Numbered from the stretch's first letter, positions 24,396 to 37,747 are shown. The stretch: 64,000 bases of DNA from Lewinella sp. 4G2 (GCF_001625015.1 NZ_LVWJ02000014.1:2294001-2358000), one strand, 5' to 3'. A program made the numbers and translations. The notes: generated by a model not told the origin, from the letters alone.

Positions 24396-25700
24396 ATGAA
24401 GCAGCCCTCTACCCTCAGCCCACGTGGCGCCGTTGCCGCCCGCACCCCCCTCCGCGCCGATTTCGACCTCTTCAACGAGGTCATGCAAAACGAGTATGAC
24501 GCCGTGAAAAACCCGGAAGGGGCAATCCCTCTTTGTATCGCCGAGAACCTGCTGGGGTGGAACAGCCTCCGGGAGAAGCTACGAGAGATCGGTTCCCAAA
24601 AAGCTTGCCCAGACTGGGTCGCCAGCTACACCGATACCTTAGGCCATCCAGACTTGCGGGCCGCTCTGGCTAGCTTCCTCAGCCAGGAATTGGGCGGTGA
24701 CGCCCTCGATCCCGAATGCCTGGCCGTTTCCGCCGGGGCTACGGCCGTAATTGAAATGACCTCTTTTCTCCTGGCTAGCCCGGACGACTACGCCGTGATA
24801 CCGGGCCCCGCCTACGGAGGCTACACGCCGGACATTCAGTTCAAATCCGATCTGCAACGCTACGATCTGCAGCTTGCTGACTCGGTAGACCACCCCGGCG
24901 TTTATAATCTTACCATAAAGGATCTCGACCGCGCCTACGCCGACTTGAGTGAGCAATTCAAGCTGCTCATTCTCACCCACCCCAATAATCCGACCGGGCA
25001 GGTATTTACGGAGGACCAGATCTTTGCGGCCGTCACCTGGTGTGAAGAGCGTCGCATCCATTGCGTAGTTAATGAAATTTACGCCCTTTCTCTCATTGAT
25101 CAGGACCACCCGGAATTATCCGCCGACTACGAAGACCGCCAGTGGTTCGTGTCCTGCCTTTCTCAGTTGGAGCAACGTAAATCAGATTACTTCCACTGGT
25201 GGTATTCCTTCAGTAAGGACTTCGGTATTTCCGGCTTGCGGGTTGGTGCGCTCTACACCAAGAACGAACAATTGATCACCGCCTACCGCAACTACGGAGC
25301 TCCCAGTACTACCTCCAACTACACCCAGTGGTTGTTATCGGAACTGCTACCACAGACGGACTGGATTCGTCAGTGGATGCAAACCGAACGTAATCTCACA
25401 CCTAGTTACCTGATCGTTATTAAAGCCCTGCGCGAGCTGCAAATCGATTACGTGCCCGCCGTCGGAAGTCTCTTCGTCTGGTTCGATCTGTCCAAATTCT
25501 TAACGGAGGATACCGACGACGCCTGGGTCGAATTGTGGAAAGACATTTACGGGAAAACGGGCCTTTTGCTCACCTACCCGGTCGGAATGGGAAGCGATCA
25601 GCGTGGCTGGTTTCGCATGGTATTTACGGGCGTCCCCCCCGCCACTTTGCGGGAAGCTATGCGCCGCTTCACCTATTACTGCCGGGCTAAACAGGTCTAG
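24396..25700 (+). CDS. PLP-dependent aminotransferase class I/II (ACC-synthase-like)
   Basis: The ATG at 24396 gives 434 residues; longer in-frame starts overlap the divergent sulfatase. The substrate-side motif is NPEGAIPLCIAENLLGWNSL, close in form to 1-aminocyclopropane-1-carboxylate synthases. ILTHPNNPTGQVFTEDQI is the PLP-phosphate and substrate block. The Schiff-base lysine is in WYSFSKDFGISGLRVGALY, with the C-terminal arginine in GWFRMVFTG. It is probably a cytoplasmic aminotransferase; ACC synthase activity should not be assumed. It is convergent with the esterase gene, whose stop codon follows directly. Confidence 0.88.
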   Translation: MKQPSTLSPRGAVAARTPLRADFDLFNEVMQNEYDAVKNPEGAIPLCIAENLLGWNSLREKLREIGSQKACPDWVASYTDTLGHPDLRAALASFLSQELGGDALDPECLAVSAGATAVIEMTSFLLASPDDYAVIPGPAYGGYTPDIQFKSDLQRYDLQLADSVDHPGVYNLTIKDLDRAYADLSEQFKLLILTHPNNPTGQVFTEDQIFAAVTWCEERRIHCVVNEIYALSLIDQDHPELSADYEDRQWFVSCLSQLEQRKSDYFHWWYSFSKDFGISGLRVGALYTKNEQLITAYRNYGAPSTTSNYTQWLLSELLPQTDWIRQWMQTERNLTPSYLIVIKALRELQIDYVPAVGSLFVWFDLSKFLTEDTDDAWVELWKDIYGKTGLLLTYPVGMGSDQRGWFRMVFTGVPPATLREAMRRFTYYCRAKQV

Positions 25701-26531
25701 CTAATCCTGCTTTTCCCACTGTCTGATGAGGTCCAGCGCCAGAATAGCGGCGGGCCGGAGCATTGGGCTGTGGCCAAAACCATCTAGTTCGTAGAGCGTA
25801 GCCTTTTTGTGCCCGCTGGCTACAAGCATGCGCCAGAAGTAGGCATTTTCTTCGTAGCGGCCGAATAATTCCAGTTCGCGGTCTCCCGTGATGAGGGCAA
25901 TGGGCAGGTCACTGATCCGTAGGTGATGGATCGGTGCGTATTTGTCTACGACTACATTATTCCAGGCAAGCCCGCGCTCTTTGCGGGGCGTAAAGTGAGT
26001 GATGGTGTGGCCACTGAAGGGGATCAATCCGGCCAGGCTGTCCGGGTGTACGCCGTGGGCGGCGAGGTAGGTTGTGTCCATCCCGATCATCGAAGTCAGG
26101 TAGCCGCCGGCGCTGTGGCCGCTCACGTAGATCCTTTTCGGGTCACCGCCAAATTCATCGATGTGCTGCATCACCCAGGCAACCGCGGCGGCGGCGTCCT
26201 CGGTGTAGGTTGGGTTTTTCACCTTGGGGTGCAGGCGGTAATTCGCGGAAGCCACGGCAACGCCCTGATTTTTCCAAGCCTCAAGAAAGTGCTTCCCCCC
26301 AAATTCTAACCCGCCACCGTGGAAGTACACGATGGTCGCAAAACCGGTACTATCCGTAGGGTAATAAAGGTCGAGTTTGCACCGCTCCTGCACATAGTCG
26401 TCTTGCAGCGTCGGCTGGTAGGCAATGTCAGTGCGCGTCTCGTAGTTCTTCCGCACGGCCGGTTGGGCGCTGGCGCAGGTGCAGAGGAAAAGGGCAAGAA
26501 AGTAGGGCAAGGCTCGGAAGAAGATACGCAT
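25701..26531 (-). CDS. Exported alpha/beta-hydrolase (BD-FAE/HSL-type esterase)
   Basis: The 276-residue protein has a signal peptide (RIFFRALPYFLALFLCTCASA). The oxyanion-hole motif is TIVYFHGGGLEFGGKHF, the nucleophile elbow is YVSGHSAGGYLTSMIG, and the catalytic histidine is near the end in ELDGFGHSPML. It resembles Bacteroidota carbohydrate- or carboxylester hydrolases. A TAACTTGG box ends four bases before the ATG. The stop codon directly abuts that of the convergent aminotransferase. Confidence 0.87.
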   Translation of the reverse strand: MRIFFRALPYFLALFLCTCASAQPAVRKNYETRTDIAYQPTLQDDYVQERCKLDLYYPTDSTGFATIVYFHGGGLEFGGKHFLEAWKNQGVAVASANYRLHPKVKNPTYTEDAAAAVAWVMQHIDEFGGDPKRIYVSGHSAGGYLTSMIGMDTTYLAAHGVHPDSLAGLIPFSGHTITHFTPRKERGLAWNNVVVDKYAPIHHLRISDLPIALITGDRELELFGRYEENAYFWRMLVASGHKKATLYELDGFGHSPMLRPAAILALDLIRQWEKQD

Positions 26532-26561
26532 CTCGCCAAGTTAGGGACTTGAACGGTATTC

Positions 26562-27710
26562 CTACCGGACCAGCATTTTGCGGGAGGAGATGATGAGCCC
26601 CCGGTCATTCCGTAGGCTGGCTACGTAGGTGCCCGCTGGAAACTGGGCGACGTCCACGGTAAGCTTTGTCTGGTCACCAATGGCGGTAAACTCCCGGCGC
26701 AGCATCTCCCGCCCGAGGATGTTCACCACGCTGAGGTAGTAACGGCCTGCAGGCACGCCTTCAACCTTGTAAGAAAAGTAGTCGGTGACCGGATTAGGGT
26801 AAAGCATGATTTCCGCCTGGTTAGCGAAGGGGCCGGAGGTGGAAGTGGATTCCAGGGCTTGTTTGTACTGAAAGGAAATCAAATCACCCTCATTGGAGGT
26901 CTGCGCTTCCGCGATGGGTTCCTTACTGTCGTTGTTCCACCAGAGGTAAGTCACAACGGTATCCTGCTGGCCGAGGAAAGCGCCGAGGCCTTCAGCGTCG
27001 TCTCCCAGGAAGGCAGCAATGTCCGTGTAGCCAACGAAAGGTAACCGTACTTCCACGGAGATGAATGCCGACTGCAACCGTTTTTCACGGAGGACGGGAT
27101 AGGAAGTCTCGTCCAACAATACCACGCCATCCGCATCGTACACATCCGTACGGGTAGTCGCTACCGTAAGCCGAATGGAATCGACGAAGGCGAGGGCGCC
27201 TTCGGGTAGTAAGGCGAGTGCTTCGGCGGGGATGCTATCGGGGGAGAGCGTTGTCACTACGTCGAACCCAACGTCAAAAGCGTCTCCGGTGCTGACGCCG
27301 GTACGCCGTTCCGCGATGGCAGGGGACACCGGGGTATCGAGACCAAAATCAGGTAGCAAAGCGACCCGGGTCGAGGTGCCAACCAATTCGAGCGCGTTGG
27401 CAGTGGTGCGGTAATAGTTTCGGTTGAAAAGGTTTTGGGTGATGACGAGGTCTGCCGCCGGGAAAAGGTCATCATCGGGAGCCGTTACCGGTGCGAGACC
27501 CTGCACGAGGGGTACCGGGTCACTGAAATCCCAGCTCAGGTCCATCCCTCCTTCCAGTTGCAGATCCAGCCCTGCCGCCCAGGCGCTATCGGCCGTGGTG
27601 GTCCGCAGCGTATCACCGACTACGGGAAAGTAGTTGGCAGTGAGTTCTTCCTGTGCGGAAAGGCTGACTGCACTTACCAACAGCAGTAGGAATAGTAAAC
27701 ATTGTTTCAT
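26562..27710 (-). CDS. Secreted protein with T9SS type A sorting domain
   Basis: The 382-residue protein starts with signal peptide MKQCLLFLLLLVSAVSLSAQ. The C-terminal 80 residues form a T9SS sorting domain: LYPNPVTDYFSYKV, YYLSVVNILGREMLRREF and FPAGTYVASLRNDRGLIISSRKMLVR. The middle region is beta-rich and acidic and matches no family I recognise. Type IX secretion would place it outside the cell or on its surface. It lies in the same direction as metH and the esterase but with non-coding gaps, so cotranscription is not obvious. Confidence 0.87.
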   Translation of the reverse strand: MKQCLLFLLLLVSAVSLSAQEELTANYFPVVGDTLRTTTADSAWAAGLDLQLEGGMDLSWDFSDPVPLVQGLAPVTAPDDDLFPAADLVITQNLFNRNYYRTTANALELVGTSTRVALLPDFGLDTPVSPAIAERRTGVSTGDAFDVGFDVVTTLSPDSIPAEALALLPEGALAFVDSIRLTVATTRTDVYDADGVVLLDETSYPVLREKRLQSAFISVEVRLPFVGYTDIAAFLGDDAEGLGAFLGQQDTVVTYLWWNNDSKEPIAEAQTSNEGDLISFQYKQALESTSTSGPFANQAEIMLYPNPVTDYFSYKVEGVPAGRYYLSVVNILGREMLRREFTAIGDQTKLTVDVAQFPAGTYVASLRNDRGLIISSRKMLVR

Positions 27711-27796
27711 TCAGTCCGGTGTTGATGTCAGGCGATATAAAGTAGAAAGGTCAGGGCGTTAAAATCGTTGGCCAAAAGCATCCTCAAGGTAGGAAT

Positions 27797-30700
27797 TTAT
27801 CGGATAGGGTCGAGCCAGCGGGCGGTGGTCGCATCGTCCCATCCTTTCTTGGCTTGGTACTCCGCTACCTGGTCATCCTGAATGCCCCGGACCGTAAAGT
27901 ACTTGGCATCCGGATGGCTGAGATACCAACCGCTAACGCTGGAAGCGGGGTACATGGCCATCGATTCCGTGAGTTCAATTCCGGTGTTGGCTTCTACGTC
28001 GAGCAGTTCCCAGAGTTTGGTCTTTTCCGTATGCTCCGGGCAAGCGGGGTAGCCGGGGGCGGGGCGAATCCCCTGATACTCTTCGGCGATCAATTGTTCG
28101 TTGGTGACGGCTTCGTCCGGCGCGTAGCCCCAGAACTCCATCCGGACGCGTTGGTGCATCCGTTCGGCAAAAGCTTCCGCTAAACGATCTGCGAGCGCCT
28201 TGAGCATAATGGCGTTGTAGTCGTCACCCGCTTCCTCAAAGCGTTTGATGTGGGGTTCGATCCCGATGCCGGCCGTAACGGCGAAGGCGCCGAGGTAGTC
28301 CGTCTTCCCGCTTTCTTCCGTGGCGAGATAGTCCGTAAGTGATTGGTTGGGTCTTCCCGCGGCCTTCTTACTTTGTTGGCGGATGTGGTACAACTTACAT
28401 TGCACCTGCGGCAGCGCCCCCGGATCGTGCACTTTGATGGTATCCGTCAGTGGGTCCGCAGTAGCCGGGAAGAAGCCGATGACGCCCCGTGCCCCGATCC
28501 ACTTTTCGTCGATGAGCTGCCGGAGCATCGCCCGCGCCTCTTCGTAAAGTTGGGTCGCCTCTTTGCCAACGACTTCGTCAGTGAGGATTGCGGGGAATTT
28601 GCCCGCCAGGCCCCAACTGGAGAAGAAGGGCGTCCAGTCAATGTAAGCCTCCAACTCCGCAAGATCGTAGTTCTCGAATACCTTGGTGCCCGTGAAAGAC
28701 GGGACGGGTGGGGTGTAGGCGGACCAGTCAATTTTGAGGTGGTTTTCCCGGGCCGTGGCAATCGGGATGGCTTTCTTGCCCCGTTGCTGCTTCGCCCGGT
28801 GGTCGCGTACGCGCACGTACTCCGCCGTGATGCTCTCCCGGTAGGCAGTTCGGTCCGCCTCTTCGCCATCCAGTAGGTTACCCGCAACGGTAACCGCCCG
28901 GCTTGCGTCTAGCACGTGGACAGTCGGCCCTTTGGTGTAAGCCGGTTCCACCTTGAGGGCGGTGTGGGTTTTACTAGTGGTTGCACCACCAATCAGTAGG
29001 GGTGTAGTCATACCCCGCCGCTCCATCTCCGCCGCCACGTTGACCATCTCATCGAGCGATGGCGTAATGAGGCCGGATAGTCCAATGATGTCAACGTCGT
29101 GCCGCTGCGCCTCGTCGAGGATCTTGTTGGCGGGCACCATGACCCCGAGATCGATGATCTCATAGTTATTACAAGCCAGGACGACGCCGACGATGTTCTT
29201 GCCGATATCGTGCACGTCACCTTTGACGGTGGCTAGAAGGATTTTGCCTTTGTACTGGCGGCCGGTGGTCTCCTCTGCTTTTTCTCCACCGGCTTCAGCG
29301 AGGTCGATTTTCTCCTGCTCAATAAACGGGTTCAAATAGGCCACCGCCTGCTTCATCACCCGGGCGGATTTGACGACTTGGGGGAGGAACATTTTGCCGG
29401 ATCCAAAAAGGTCGCCAACGACGTTCATCCCATCCATCAGGGGCCCTTCGATGACGTGGAGGGGGCGGGGGTACTTCAGGCGGGCCTCCTCGGTATCTTC
29501 GGTAATGAATTCCGTAATGCCCCGGACGAGACTGTGTTGGAGACGCTGCTCGACGGTGCTTTCCCGCCACGCGAGATCTTTGACGACGGTACGGCCGCCG
29601 ACGTTTTTGAGGCTTTCGGCGAGGTCGGTCAAACGCTCCGTAGCGTCCGGGCGGCGGTTAAGGATGACGTCTTCGACGGAGGTGAGTAGGTCGTCGGGTA
29701 TATCCTGGTAAACCTCGATCATACCAGCGTTGACGATGCCCATATCCATCCCCGCTCCAATCGCGTGATACAGGAATGCCGAGTGCATGGCTTCGCGGAC
29801 GACGTTGTTCCCCCGAAAAGAAAAGCTGACGTTGGAAACCCCACCACTGATCTTCGCCCCGGGGCAGTTCTCTTTGATGCGGCGGGTGGCTTCAATGAAG
29901 TCAACCCCGTAGTTGTTGTGCTCCTCAATGCCGGTAGCTACGGCGAAGATGTTGGGGTCGAAGATGATGTCCTGGGGTGGGAAGTCTGCCTGATCTATGA
30001 GCAGATTGTAGGCGCGGGTGCAGATCTCAACCTTGCGTTCTTCGGTGTCCGCCTGGCCAGTTTCGTCGAAAGCCATCACGATGGCCGCTGCGCCGTACGC
30101 CTTTACGAGGCGGGCCTGGCGGAGAAATTCCTCCTCGCCCTCTTTCATCGAAATGGAGTTGACGATACACTTGCCCTGTACGCACTGCAGGCCAGCTTCG
30201 ATGACTTCCCACTTGGAGGAGTCGATCATGATCGGCAGTTTGGCGATGTCGGGCTCGGCCATGAGCAGGTTCAGGAAAGTGACCATGGCCGCCTTGGAGT
30301 CGAGGAGCCCCTCGTCCATATTTACGTCGATTACCTGAGCGCCGCCTTCAACCTGGTGGCGGGCGACGTCGAGGGCCTCATCGTAAAGACCGTTCATAAT
30401 CAGCCGGCTGAATTTTCGAGACCCGGTCACGTTGGTGCGTTCCCCAACGTTGATGAAATTGGTTTCGGGCCTGACGACGAGCGGCTCCAACCCGGAATAG
30501 GTGGAGTAGCCTGGGAGCGTAGGTATTTTCCGCGGGGGCAAACCTTCCACGGCTCTCGCCATCGCCGCAATGTGGGCGGGTGTGGTACCGCAGCAACCTC
30601 CAATGAGGTTCACAAACCCGCTCCCAGCAAAGTCGCGGATGTAAGTCTGCATTTCCTCAGCATCCTGGTCGTATTCTCCCATTTCATTGGGGAGCCCAGC

Positions 30701-31516
30701 GTTAGGGTAGGCGTGAACGTTGCATTCGGCTACTTTTGATAAAGCTGCTAAGTGGACCCGCATTTCCTGAGCACCAAGGGCACAGTTGAGGCCCACGCAA
30801 AGTGGTTTAGCGTGCGCTACGGAAATGTAAAAGGCTTCGACGGTTTGCCCGGAAAGCGTTCGGCCGGAGGCGTCCGTAATCGTGCCGGAGATCATAACCG
30901 GTAGAGGTCGATCAATCCGTTGGCGCACGGTTTCTAAGGCGAATAGGGCGGCCTTAGCGTTGAGCGTGTCGAAGATGGTTTCAATGAGGATGAGGTCCAC
31001 GCCTCCATCCGCCAAGCCTTGGATTTGCGTAGTGTAGGCTTCCGCCAACTCGGTAAAGGTGATGGCCCGGTAACCGGGGTCATTGACGTCAGGGCTAATG
31101 CTCAGCGTACGGTTGGTAGGCCCGACGGCACCGGCTACGAAGCGCGGTTTTTTAGGGTTGGCGGCGGTGTACTTGTCGGCAGCGGCGCGAGCAACTTTGG
31201 CGGCGGCGACATTCATCTCGTAGACGATCCCTTCCGTGCCGTAGTCTTCCTGGGCGATGGTAGTGCCGCTGAAGGTATTGGTTTCCAGTAGGTCAGCGCC
31301 CGCTTCCAGGTACTGTTCGTGGATTTCCTGAATGATATCGGGCCGCGTCAGGACGAGGAGATCGTGGTTGCCCTTCAGGTCGCTGGGGTGGTCTTCAAAA
31401 TAGCCCTTACGGTAATCCGCTTCGGTGAGCCCGTAGCCCTGAATGAGGCTACCCATTGCGCCGTCCAGGACGAGTATTTTTTCGTTGAAGAGTTCCTCGA
31501 TGGATAGCCGGTGCAT
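27797..31516 (-). CDS. metH: Cobalamin-dependent methionine synthase
   Basis: The 1239-residue protein has all four MetH modules. They are: the homocysteine domain ([13 protein letters not shown]; zinc ligands in [10 protein letters not shown] and the [14 protein letters not shown] pair); the pterin domain ([14 protein letters not shown]); the cobalamin domain with the B12-binding motif [17 protein letters not shown] and the [12 protein letters not shown] block; and the activation domain with [38 protein letters not shown] and [15 protein letters not shown]. It transfers methyl from methyl-tetrahydrofolate to homocysteine. An 18-base REP-like repeat is embedded in the activation domain (28402-28419). 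I saw no cobalamin riboswitch upstream. Confidence 0.97.
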   Translation of the reverse strand: MHRLSIEELFNEKILVLDGAMGSLIQGYGLTEADYRKGYFEDHPSDLKGNHDLLVLTRPDIIQEIHEQYLEAGADLLETNTFSGTTIAQEDYGTEGIVYEMNVAAAKVARAAADKYTAANPKKPRFVAGAVGPTNRTLSISPDVNDPGYRAITFTELAEAYTTQIQGLADGGVDLILIETIFDTLNAKAALFALETVRQRIDRPLPVMISGTITDASGRTLSGQTVEAFYISVAHAKPLCVGLNCALGAQEMRVHLAALSKVAECNVHAYPNAGLPNEMGEYDQDAEEMQTYIRDFAGSGFVNLIGGCCGTTPAHIAAMARAVEGLPPRKIPTLPGYSTYSGLEPLVVRPETNFINVGERTNVTGSRKFSRLIMNGLYDEALDVARHQVEGGAQVIDVNMDEGLLDSKAAMVTFLNLLMAEPDIAKLPIMIDSSKWEVIEAGLQCVQGKCIVNSISMKEGEEEFLRQARLVKAYGAAAIVMAFDETGQADTEERKVEICTRAYNLLIDQADFPPQDIIFDPNIFAVATGIEEHNNYGVDFIEATRRIKENCPGAKISGGVSNVSFSFRGNNVVREAMHSAFLYHAIGAGMDMGIVNAGMIEVYQDIPDDLLTSVEDVILNRRPDATERLTDLAESLKNVGGRTVVKDLAWRESTVEQRLQHSLVRGITEFITEDTEEARLKYPRPLHVIEGPLMDGMNVVGDLFGSGKMFLPQVVKSARVMKQAVAYLNPFIEQEKIDLAEAGGEKAEETTGRQYKGKILLATVKGDVHDIGKNIVGVVLACNNYEIIDLGVMVPANKILDEAQRHDVDIIGLSGLITPSLDEMVNVAAEMERRGMTTPLLIGGATTSKTHTALKVEPAYTKGPTVHVLDASRAVTVAGNLLDGEEADRTAYRESITAEYVRVRDHRAKQQRGKKAIPIATARENHLKIDWSAYTPPVPSFTGTKVFENYDLAELEAYIDWTPFFSSWGLAGKFPAILTDEVVGKEATQLYEEARAMLRQLIDEKWIGARGVIGFFPATADPLTDTIKVHDPGALPQVQCKLYHIRQQSKKAAGRPNQSLTDYLATEESGKTDYLGAFAVTAGIGIEPHIKRFEEAGDDYNAIMLKALADRLAEAFAERMHQRVRMEFWGYAPDEAVTNEQLIAEEYQGIRPAPGYPACPEHTEKTKLWELLDVEANTGIELTESMAMYPASSVSGWYLSHPDAKYFTVRGIQDDQVAEYQAKKGWDDATTARWLDPIR
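28402..28419 (-). repeat. REP-like 18-mer inside the metH coding sequence
   Basis: The sequence is identical to the intergenic copy at 21443-21460. In frame it encodes ALPQVQ within the segment [18 protein letters not shown] of the activation domain. Confidence 0.5.
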
Positions 31517-31968
31517 AGGGTGGGTTTTTCCTTCCGCAAAGATAGTTTATCCCGTGGGGGAGGCGCGCGCAATAGGAATGGGAATTACGAAGAGCTGAAT
31601 GGTGGACGTCGTGTTTCCGATTGTGCTATTTATGTTTCTATATATGCTGGAGAGTATGAATTCAAGGAACGACCTTTGTCAGGCCCTGCCTTTCGTGGGG
31701 TATGGGTCTCCTTGGTGATGTCCACTTTTGTGGATGTCGCCGGGAGTTTTTTATTAAGCGGGTAAATGGACCCGAAGGAAAACTCCTTTTCAATACGGTG
31801 GGGCCATTATTTCGCGGCACCACATTGTTAAGTTGAGTGTGAAATGTAGACTACGCCTAATTAAGCATTTTCGATCCTCCAAGTTGGTATATTTGTAGGC
31901 ATTCCTACTGTTGTAGTTTGTTCCTGAATTTTCAGGCTTTTTGACCGACCAATACCAGCGCTACAAAT
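31517..31968. promoter_or_regulatory. Divergent intergenic region between metH and the PAS/sigma54 activator
   Basis: The 452 bases hold no convincing gene. On the minus strand TATCTTTG (31544-31537) matches the -7 consensus 20 bases before the metH ATG. On the plus strand TATATTTG at 31888-31895 is a -7 match about 75 bases before the activator start. A short inverted repeat CCTGAA/TTCAGG (31923-31936) followed by CTTTTTG precedes that start. Confidence 0.45.
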
Positions 31969-34794
<2,826 letters not shown>

Positions 34795-34962
34795 AGAATC
34801 ACCAGCAGTAATTTCCTGGTTAACGCTTAATTTTGAGACGGCTGAAGTAAACGCAGGCGGACAAAATTAAACAATGTGCTTGCGCGGCCGTGAACAAGCT
34901 TTATCTTGCTTACGTATAGATGACAATAGCGGACTAGTTTCCGCTGCCCGAAGACCACCGTT

Positions 34963-35289
34963 GTGACTGACAAGAAAAATGCTAATGAAGATTACCTAGC
35001 AGACTGGCTCGCCAACAGCGAGCGCCGGGTAGTGGTTTTAGCGTTCACGGCAGCCTGGGTGGGCAGCTTCTTTCTCTTCCGCAATTATTTGCAAGATCTC
35101 AAAGAAGAACACGGGGAAGATATCGGGCTTCAGATCATCGATATTGAGAAGTACGGTAACATCGCCCGTAAGCTGGGCATCTCTCAGGTTCCTACCACGA
35201 TAATTCTTCGCAACCACGAGATAGTGGACATGCTTTCTGGAACCACTTCCCGGAATAAATTACGCGCGTCCGTCGCTCCCTATCTGTAG
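34963..35289 (+). CDS. Thioredoxin-fold protein lacking the CxxC active site
   Basis: This 108-residue protein starts at a GTG and has the thioredoxin layout: an N-terminal helix, VVVLAFTAAW, then LGISQVPTTIILRN with the conserved cis-proline and a C-terminal helix. The active-site stretch reads W32-V-G-S-F36 where thioredoxins have W-C-G-P-C, and the protein contains no cysteine. Redox activity is therefore not expected; a binding or structural role is more likely. It is a single small gene between the sigma54 activator and the convergent AraC regulator. Confidence 0.75.
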   Translation: MTDKKNANEDYLADWLANSERRVVVLAFTAAWVGSFFLFRNYLQDLKEEHGEDIGLQIIDIEKYGNIARKLGISQVPTTIILRNHEIVDMLSGTTSRNKLRASVAPYL

Positions 35290-35369
35290 AGCGCATCGCC
35301 ACTTAGATATTAAATCTGTCGCGAATCCCTTTAGTTGGTATTCCAACTCTCACTCGCTAATCGGTTGTT

Positions 35370-36392
35370 TTAGCTTTCCTGTAGCTCATTGAATTTACTG
35401 GGCGCAACGCCATATTTCTCCTTGAACTTGCGGGAGAAGTATCCTCCATTAGCGTAACCAACGCAGTCGGCAATCTCTCCAATACTCATGCCACCCGTAG
35501 CAATCAAGGCGCTAGCCTGCGTCAGGCGGCGTTCCGTTAAATACTGATTGATCGTCATCCCGTACACTTGCCGGAACCCATTCTTTAGGGTCTGCTGGTT
35601 GATGCCCACCATTTTTGCCAGCATGGGAATAGTGGGGGGGCTCTGTAGGTTGCTGCCAATAATCTTTTCTGCGGCCTGGATCAACTTGATTTTCTCCGCG
35701 CCGCGCAAAATTCTCCGGTTCGAAAAATTAGACTGCCGTTTATACTCATTGAGGAGCAAGTACATGTTTTGGTAGATCATGGCCGAGCAGTGCGTGCTAT
35801 GCAAAAGTCCGCGGTCCTTATTCGTCACTATTTCCTGGACGGCATCCACGGCGGGTAAGTGGAAAATATCGGTGTAGAGGAATTGCTGGTGGGTCTCTCC
35901 GCTTCCCTTTATTACCCTAAGTAACTCCGCTGGCAATTTGAGTACGCCACAGGCAATCTCTTCGAAAAACAGCTTGCGGTGAATCATCGTCATCAGCACC
36001 GTTACTTTAGTTTCGGATGGAAGGACCAAAGCATATTCCCCGTCACCGTAGTCGCCGTGGATAGCTGCCTGTAGTGGAGTTAAAGAAAAGCTTCCCTTTT
36101 CAGATTTTACGTTCAGGGCGCCCTCCGAAATAGTGAAGAGGTGCATCGGTTGGGCGTCGGGCCCATGCAGCGTCAAGTGCAATGGCTGCGAGAGTCTGCA
36201 GTCCAAAATCACGGCGTCAAGCCCATCGCTGGCGTGGTAAGACATAATGAATCCCTGGCCGAACGGTGGCGTCAGTTGCAGGAAGCTCTTCTGGCAATCT
36301 TTCTCCATCGGTAGCTTGAGGATCCGTGCCATTTCAGCAACCATCGCGGGTGCTTTGTCTCGCTTTACGTGCAGTTCAATCGGGGAATTCAT
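35370..36392 (-). CDS. AraC-family transcriptional regulator
   Basis: The ATG at 36392 gives a 340-residue protein (MNSPIELHVKRDKAP). Longer in-frame starts would run across an intergenic REP-like repeat. The C-terminal 100 residues carry the double HTH: IPMLAKMVGINQQTLKNGFRQVYG and MSIGEIADCVGYANGGYFSRKFKEKYGVAPSKF. The N-terminal 230 residues are a poorly conserved sensor region. The ligand and targets are unknown. The frameshifted tonB gene lies divergently upstream and could be a target, though nothing in the sequence proves it. Confidence 0.9.
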   Translation of the reverse strand: MNSPIELHVKRDKAPAMVAEMARILKLPMEKDCQKSFLQLTPPFGQGFIMSYHASDGLDAVILDCRLSQPLHLTLHGPDAQPMHLFTISEGALNVKSEKGSFSLTPLQAAIHGDYGDGEYALVLPSETKVTVLMTMIHRKLFFEEIACGVLKLPAELLRVIKGSGETHQQFLYTDIFHLPAVDAVQEIVTNKDRGLLHSTHCSAMIYQNMYLLLNEYKRQSNFSNRRILRGAEKIKLIQAAEKIIGSNLQSPPTIPMLAKMVGINQQTLKNGFRQVYGMTINQYLTERRLTQASALIATGGMSIGEIADCVGYANGGYFSRKFKEKYGVAPSKFNELQES

Positions 36393-36453
36393 ACTATCTG
36401 AACCCACGCTTACTAACGATGTTTGGCCAATTATTGCAGGTGTATGGATAACA

Positions 36454-36472
36454 GGGCGCTGCCGCGGGTGCA
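36454..36472 (+). repeat. REP-like dispersed repeat
   Basis: GGGCGCTGCCGCGGGTGCA lies upstream of the AraC-type regulator. It is one of the seven copies in the window. Confidence 0.6.
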
Positions 36473-36662
36473 AGGGAAGTGGGTGTTTGAATGTGGACAA
36501 ACTTCCGTTGGAAAGATAACTGTTTGCAATCCAGTATCCACCAAATAGATATTGATCTGCATCTGTTGGCCAGTAGCTCAGCACTGAATTTGAAGTGCTG
36601 ATCGCTTCAAGCAGACCCCCGGCCGGACGTATGCGGTAATTCCTAAATCAAACTCAAGTCCT

Positions 36663-37521
36663 ATGTTTTCTCTTAACTTTAGTAGCACCACCGTGCTACT
36701 AGGGCTGGTAGCCCTGTGCGCCGGGACCGGCCTTTCTATTTATCTATTGCGGCGGATCGTGTTGCGTAAATCCGTCCTTGCAAGAACGAACTTGGAGCAC
36801 CACCGCGCCATGTTCAGCCTGAGTGAGCCCATCCACGGTCTGGGATTGTGCGTAGCCATTGCCGCCAGCGTCCTCACCATCAATTGGACGCAGCCAAACG
36901 CCGGGCAACCTACCTTCGAAATCGAGCCAGGTGAGTTGGAGGTTATCGAAACCCACATTCCTCCTACGCCGTATAGCCCGCCACCCCCTCCGCCGCCGCC
37001 CCCTCCCGTAGTGGAAGCGCTACCCGACGAACTCATTGAGGACACCCCTCCCTTCGAAAGTATGGACGTGGACCCGGAAGACGAAGTCCTCCCCCCGGCG
37101 CCACCCGCTCCCCCCAGCCCGGCACCTCCGGCAGCCCCCGCCACCCCCGCCGAAAGAGCCGCTGCTTTTCGTGCAGCATATGCCCACCTTCGGTAAAGAT
37201 TGCTGGGAGATGAGTGGAGCGGATCGCAAGGTGTGTTCCGACAAAGCCCTGATGACCTTCATTTACGGGCACATCAGTTACCCCGCCCCGGCGCGAGAAA
37301 ACGGGATCGAAGGTAAAGTGGTGCTCTCCTTCGTCGTGGAAACCGACGGAAGCATCAGCGACATCAAAACCCTGCGCGGGGTAGGAGGCGGTTGTACGGA
37401 GATGGCCATCTCTGCGCTGGAAGCCATCAACAATGAAAAGGCCTACTTCCGGCCCGGGATCCAGAACGAAGCCAGGGTAAGGGTGCGCTTCACGATGCCC
37501 ATCCAGTTTGAACTGAATTAG
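36663..37521 (+). pseudogene. tonB: Energy transducer TonB, interrupted by a +1 frameshift
   Basis: Two overlapping frames make up one TonB-like protein. The first (36663-37196) has two N-terminal hydrophobic helices and a long proline-rich stretch (PYSPPPPPPPPPPVVEALPDEL). Its last residues are nonsense-like. The second frame supplies the TonB C-terminal domain up to 37521: LLFVQHMPTFG, IYGHISYPAPARENGIEGKVVLSFVVETDGSI and RVRFTMPIQFELN. The frames join if one C is removed from the C run near 37135-37139, giving APPAAPPPPPKEPLLF. It may be a real mutation, a phase-variable tract, or a sequencing error. An intact gene would link inner-membrane proton force to outer-membrane receptors. Confidence 0.8.
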
Positions 37522-37656
37522 GCCACAGAATTGTAGACCAGACCACGGCTGCCAAGTATGAAAATGCTCGTGAAAAAAGTTCAATCTCCTTCGGCTTGAT
37601 TATCAAGGCGATACGGTAGGGATGTAAAAAAAGAACGGGCATAAATGCTGAAAAGC

Positions 37657-37688
37657 TTGCGCATGTAATCTTGGCCGTTCTATATTTG
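37657..37688 (+). promoter_or_regulatory. Bacteroidota-type promoter of tRNA-Asp
   Basis: TTG at 37657-37659 and TATATTTG at 37681-37688 are separated by 21 bases, matching the TTG-N19/21-TAnnTTTG pattern. The tRNA begins 59 bases downstream. Confidence 0.7.
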
Positions 37689-37747
37689 CGCAGCATTTGG
37701 GAATCACGCAGTGAAAATGATCGCTGTTCCCGCTGCAAAAGAGCTAC

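Noticed and set aside
29765-30739. A 324-codon plus-strand frame opposite metH
   Set aside because: The metH frame has all MetH motifs. The opposite frame has none and lies wholly within metH.
31517-31968. Cobalamin riboswitch upstream of metH
   Set aside because: I looked for the B12-box type sequence and a long structured leader and did not see either. The -7 box is only 20 bases from the ATG, leaving no room for one.
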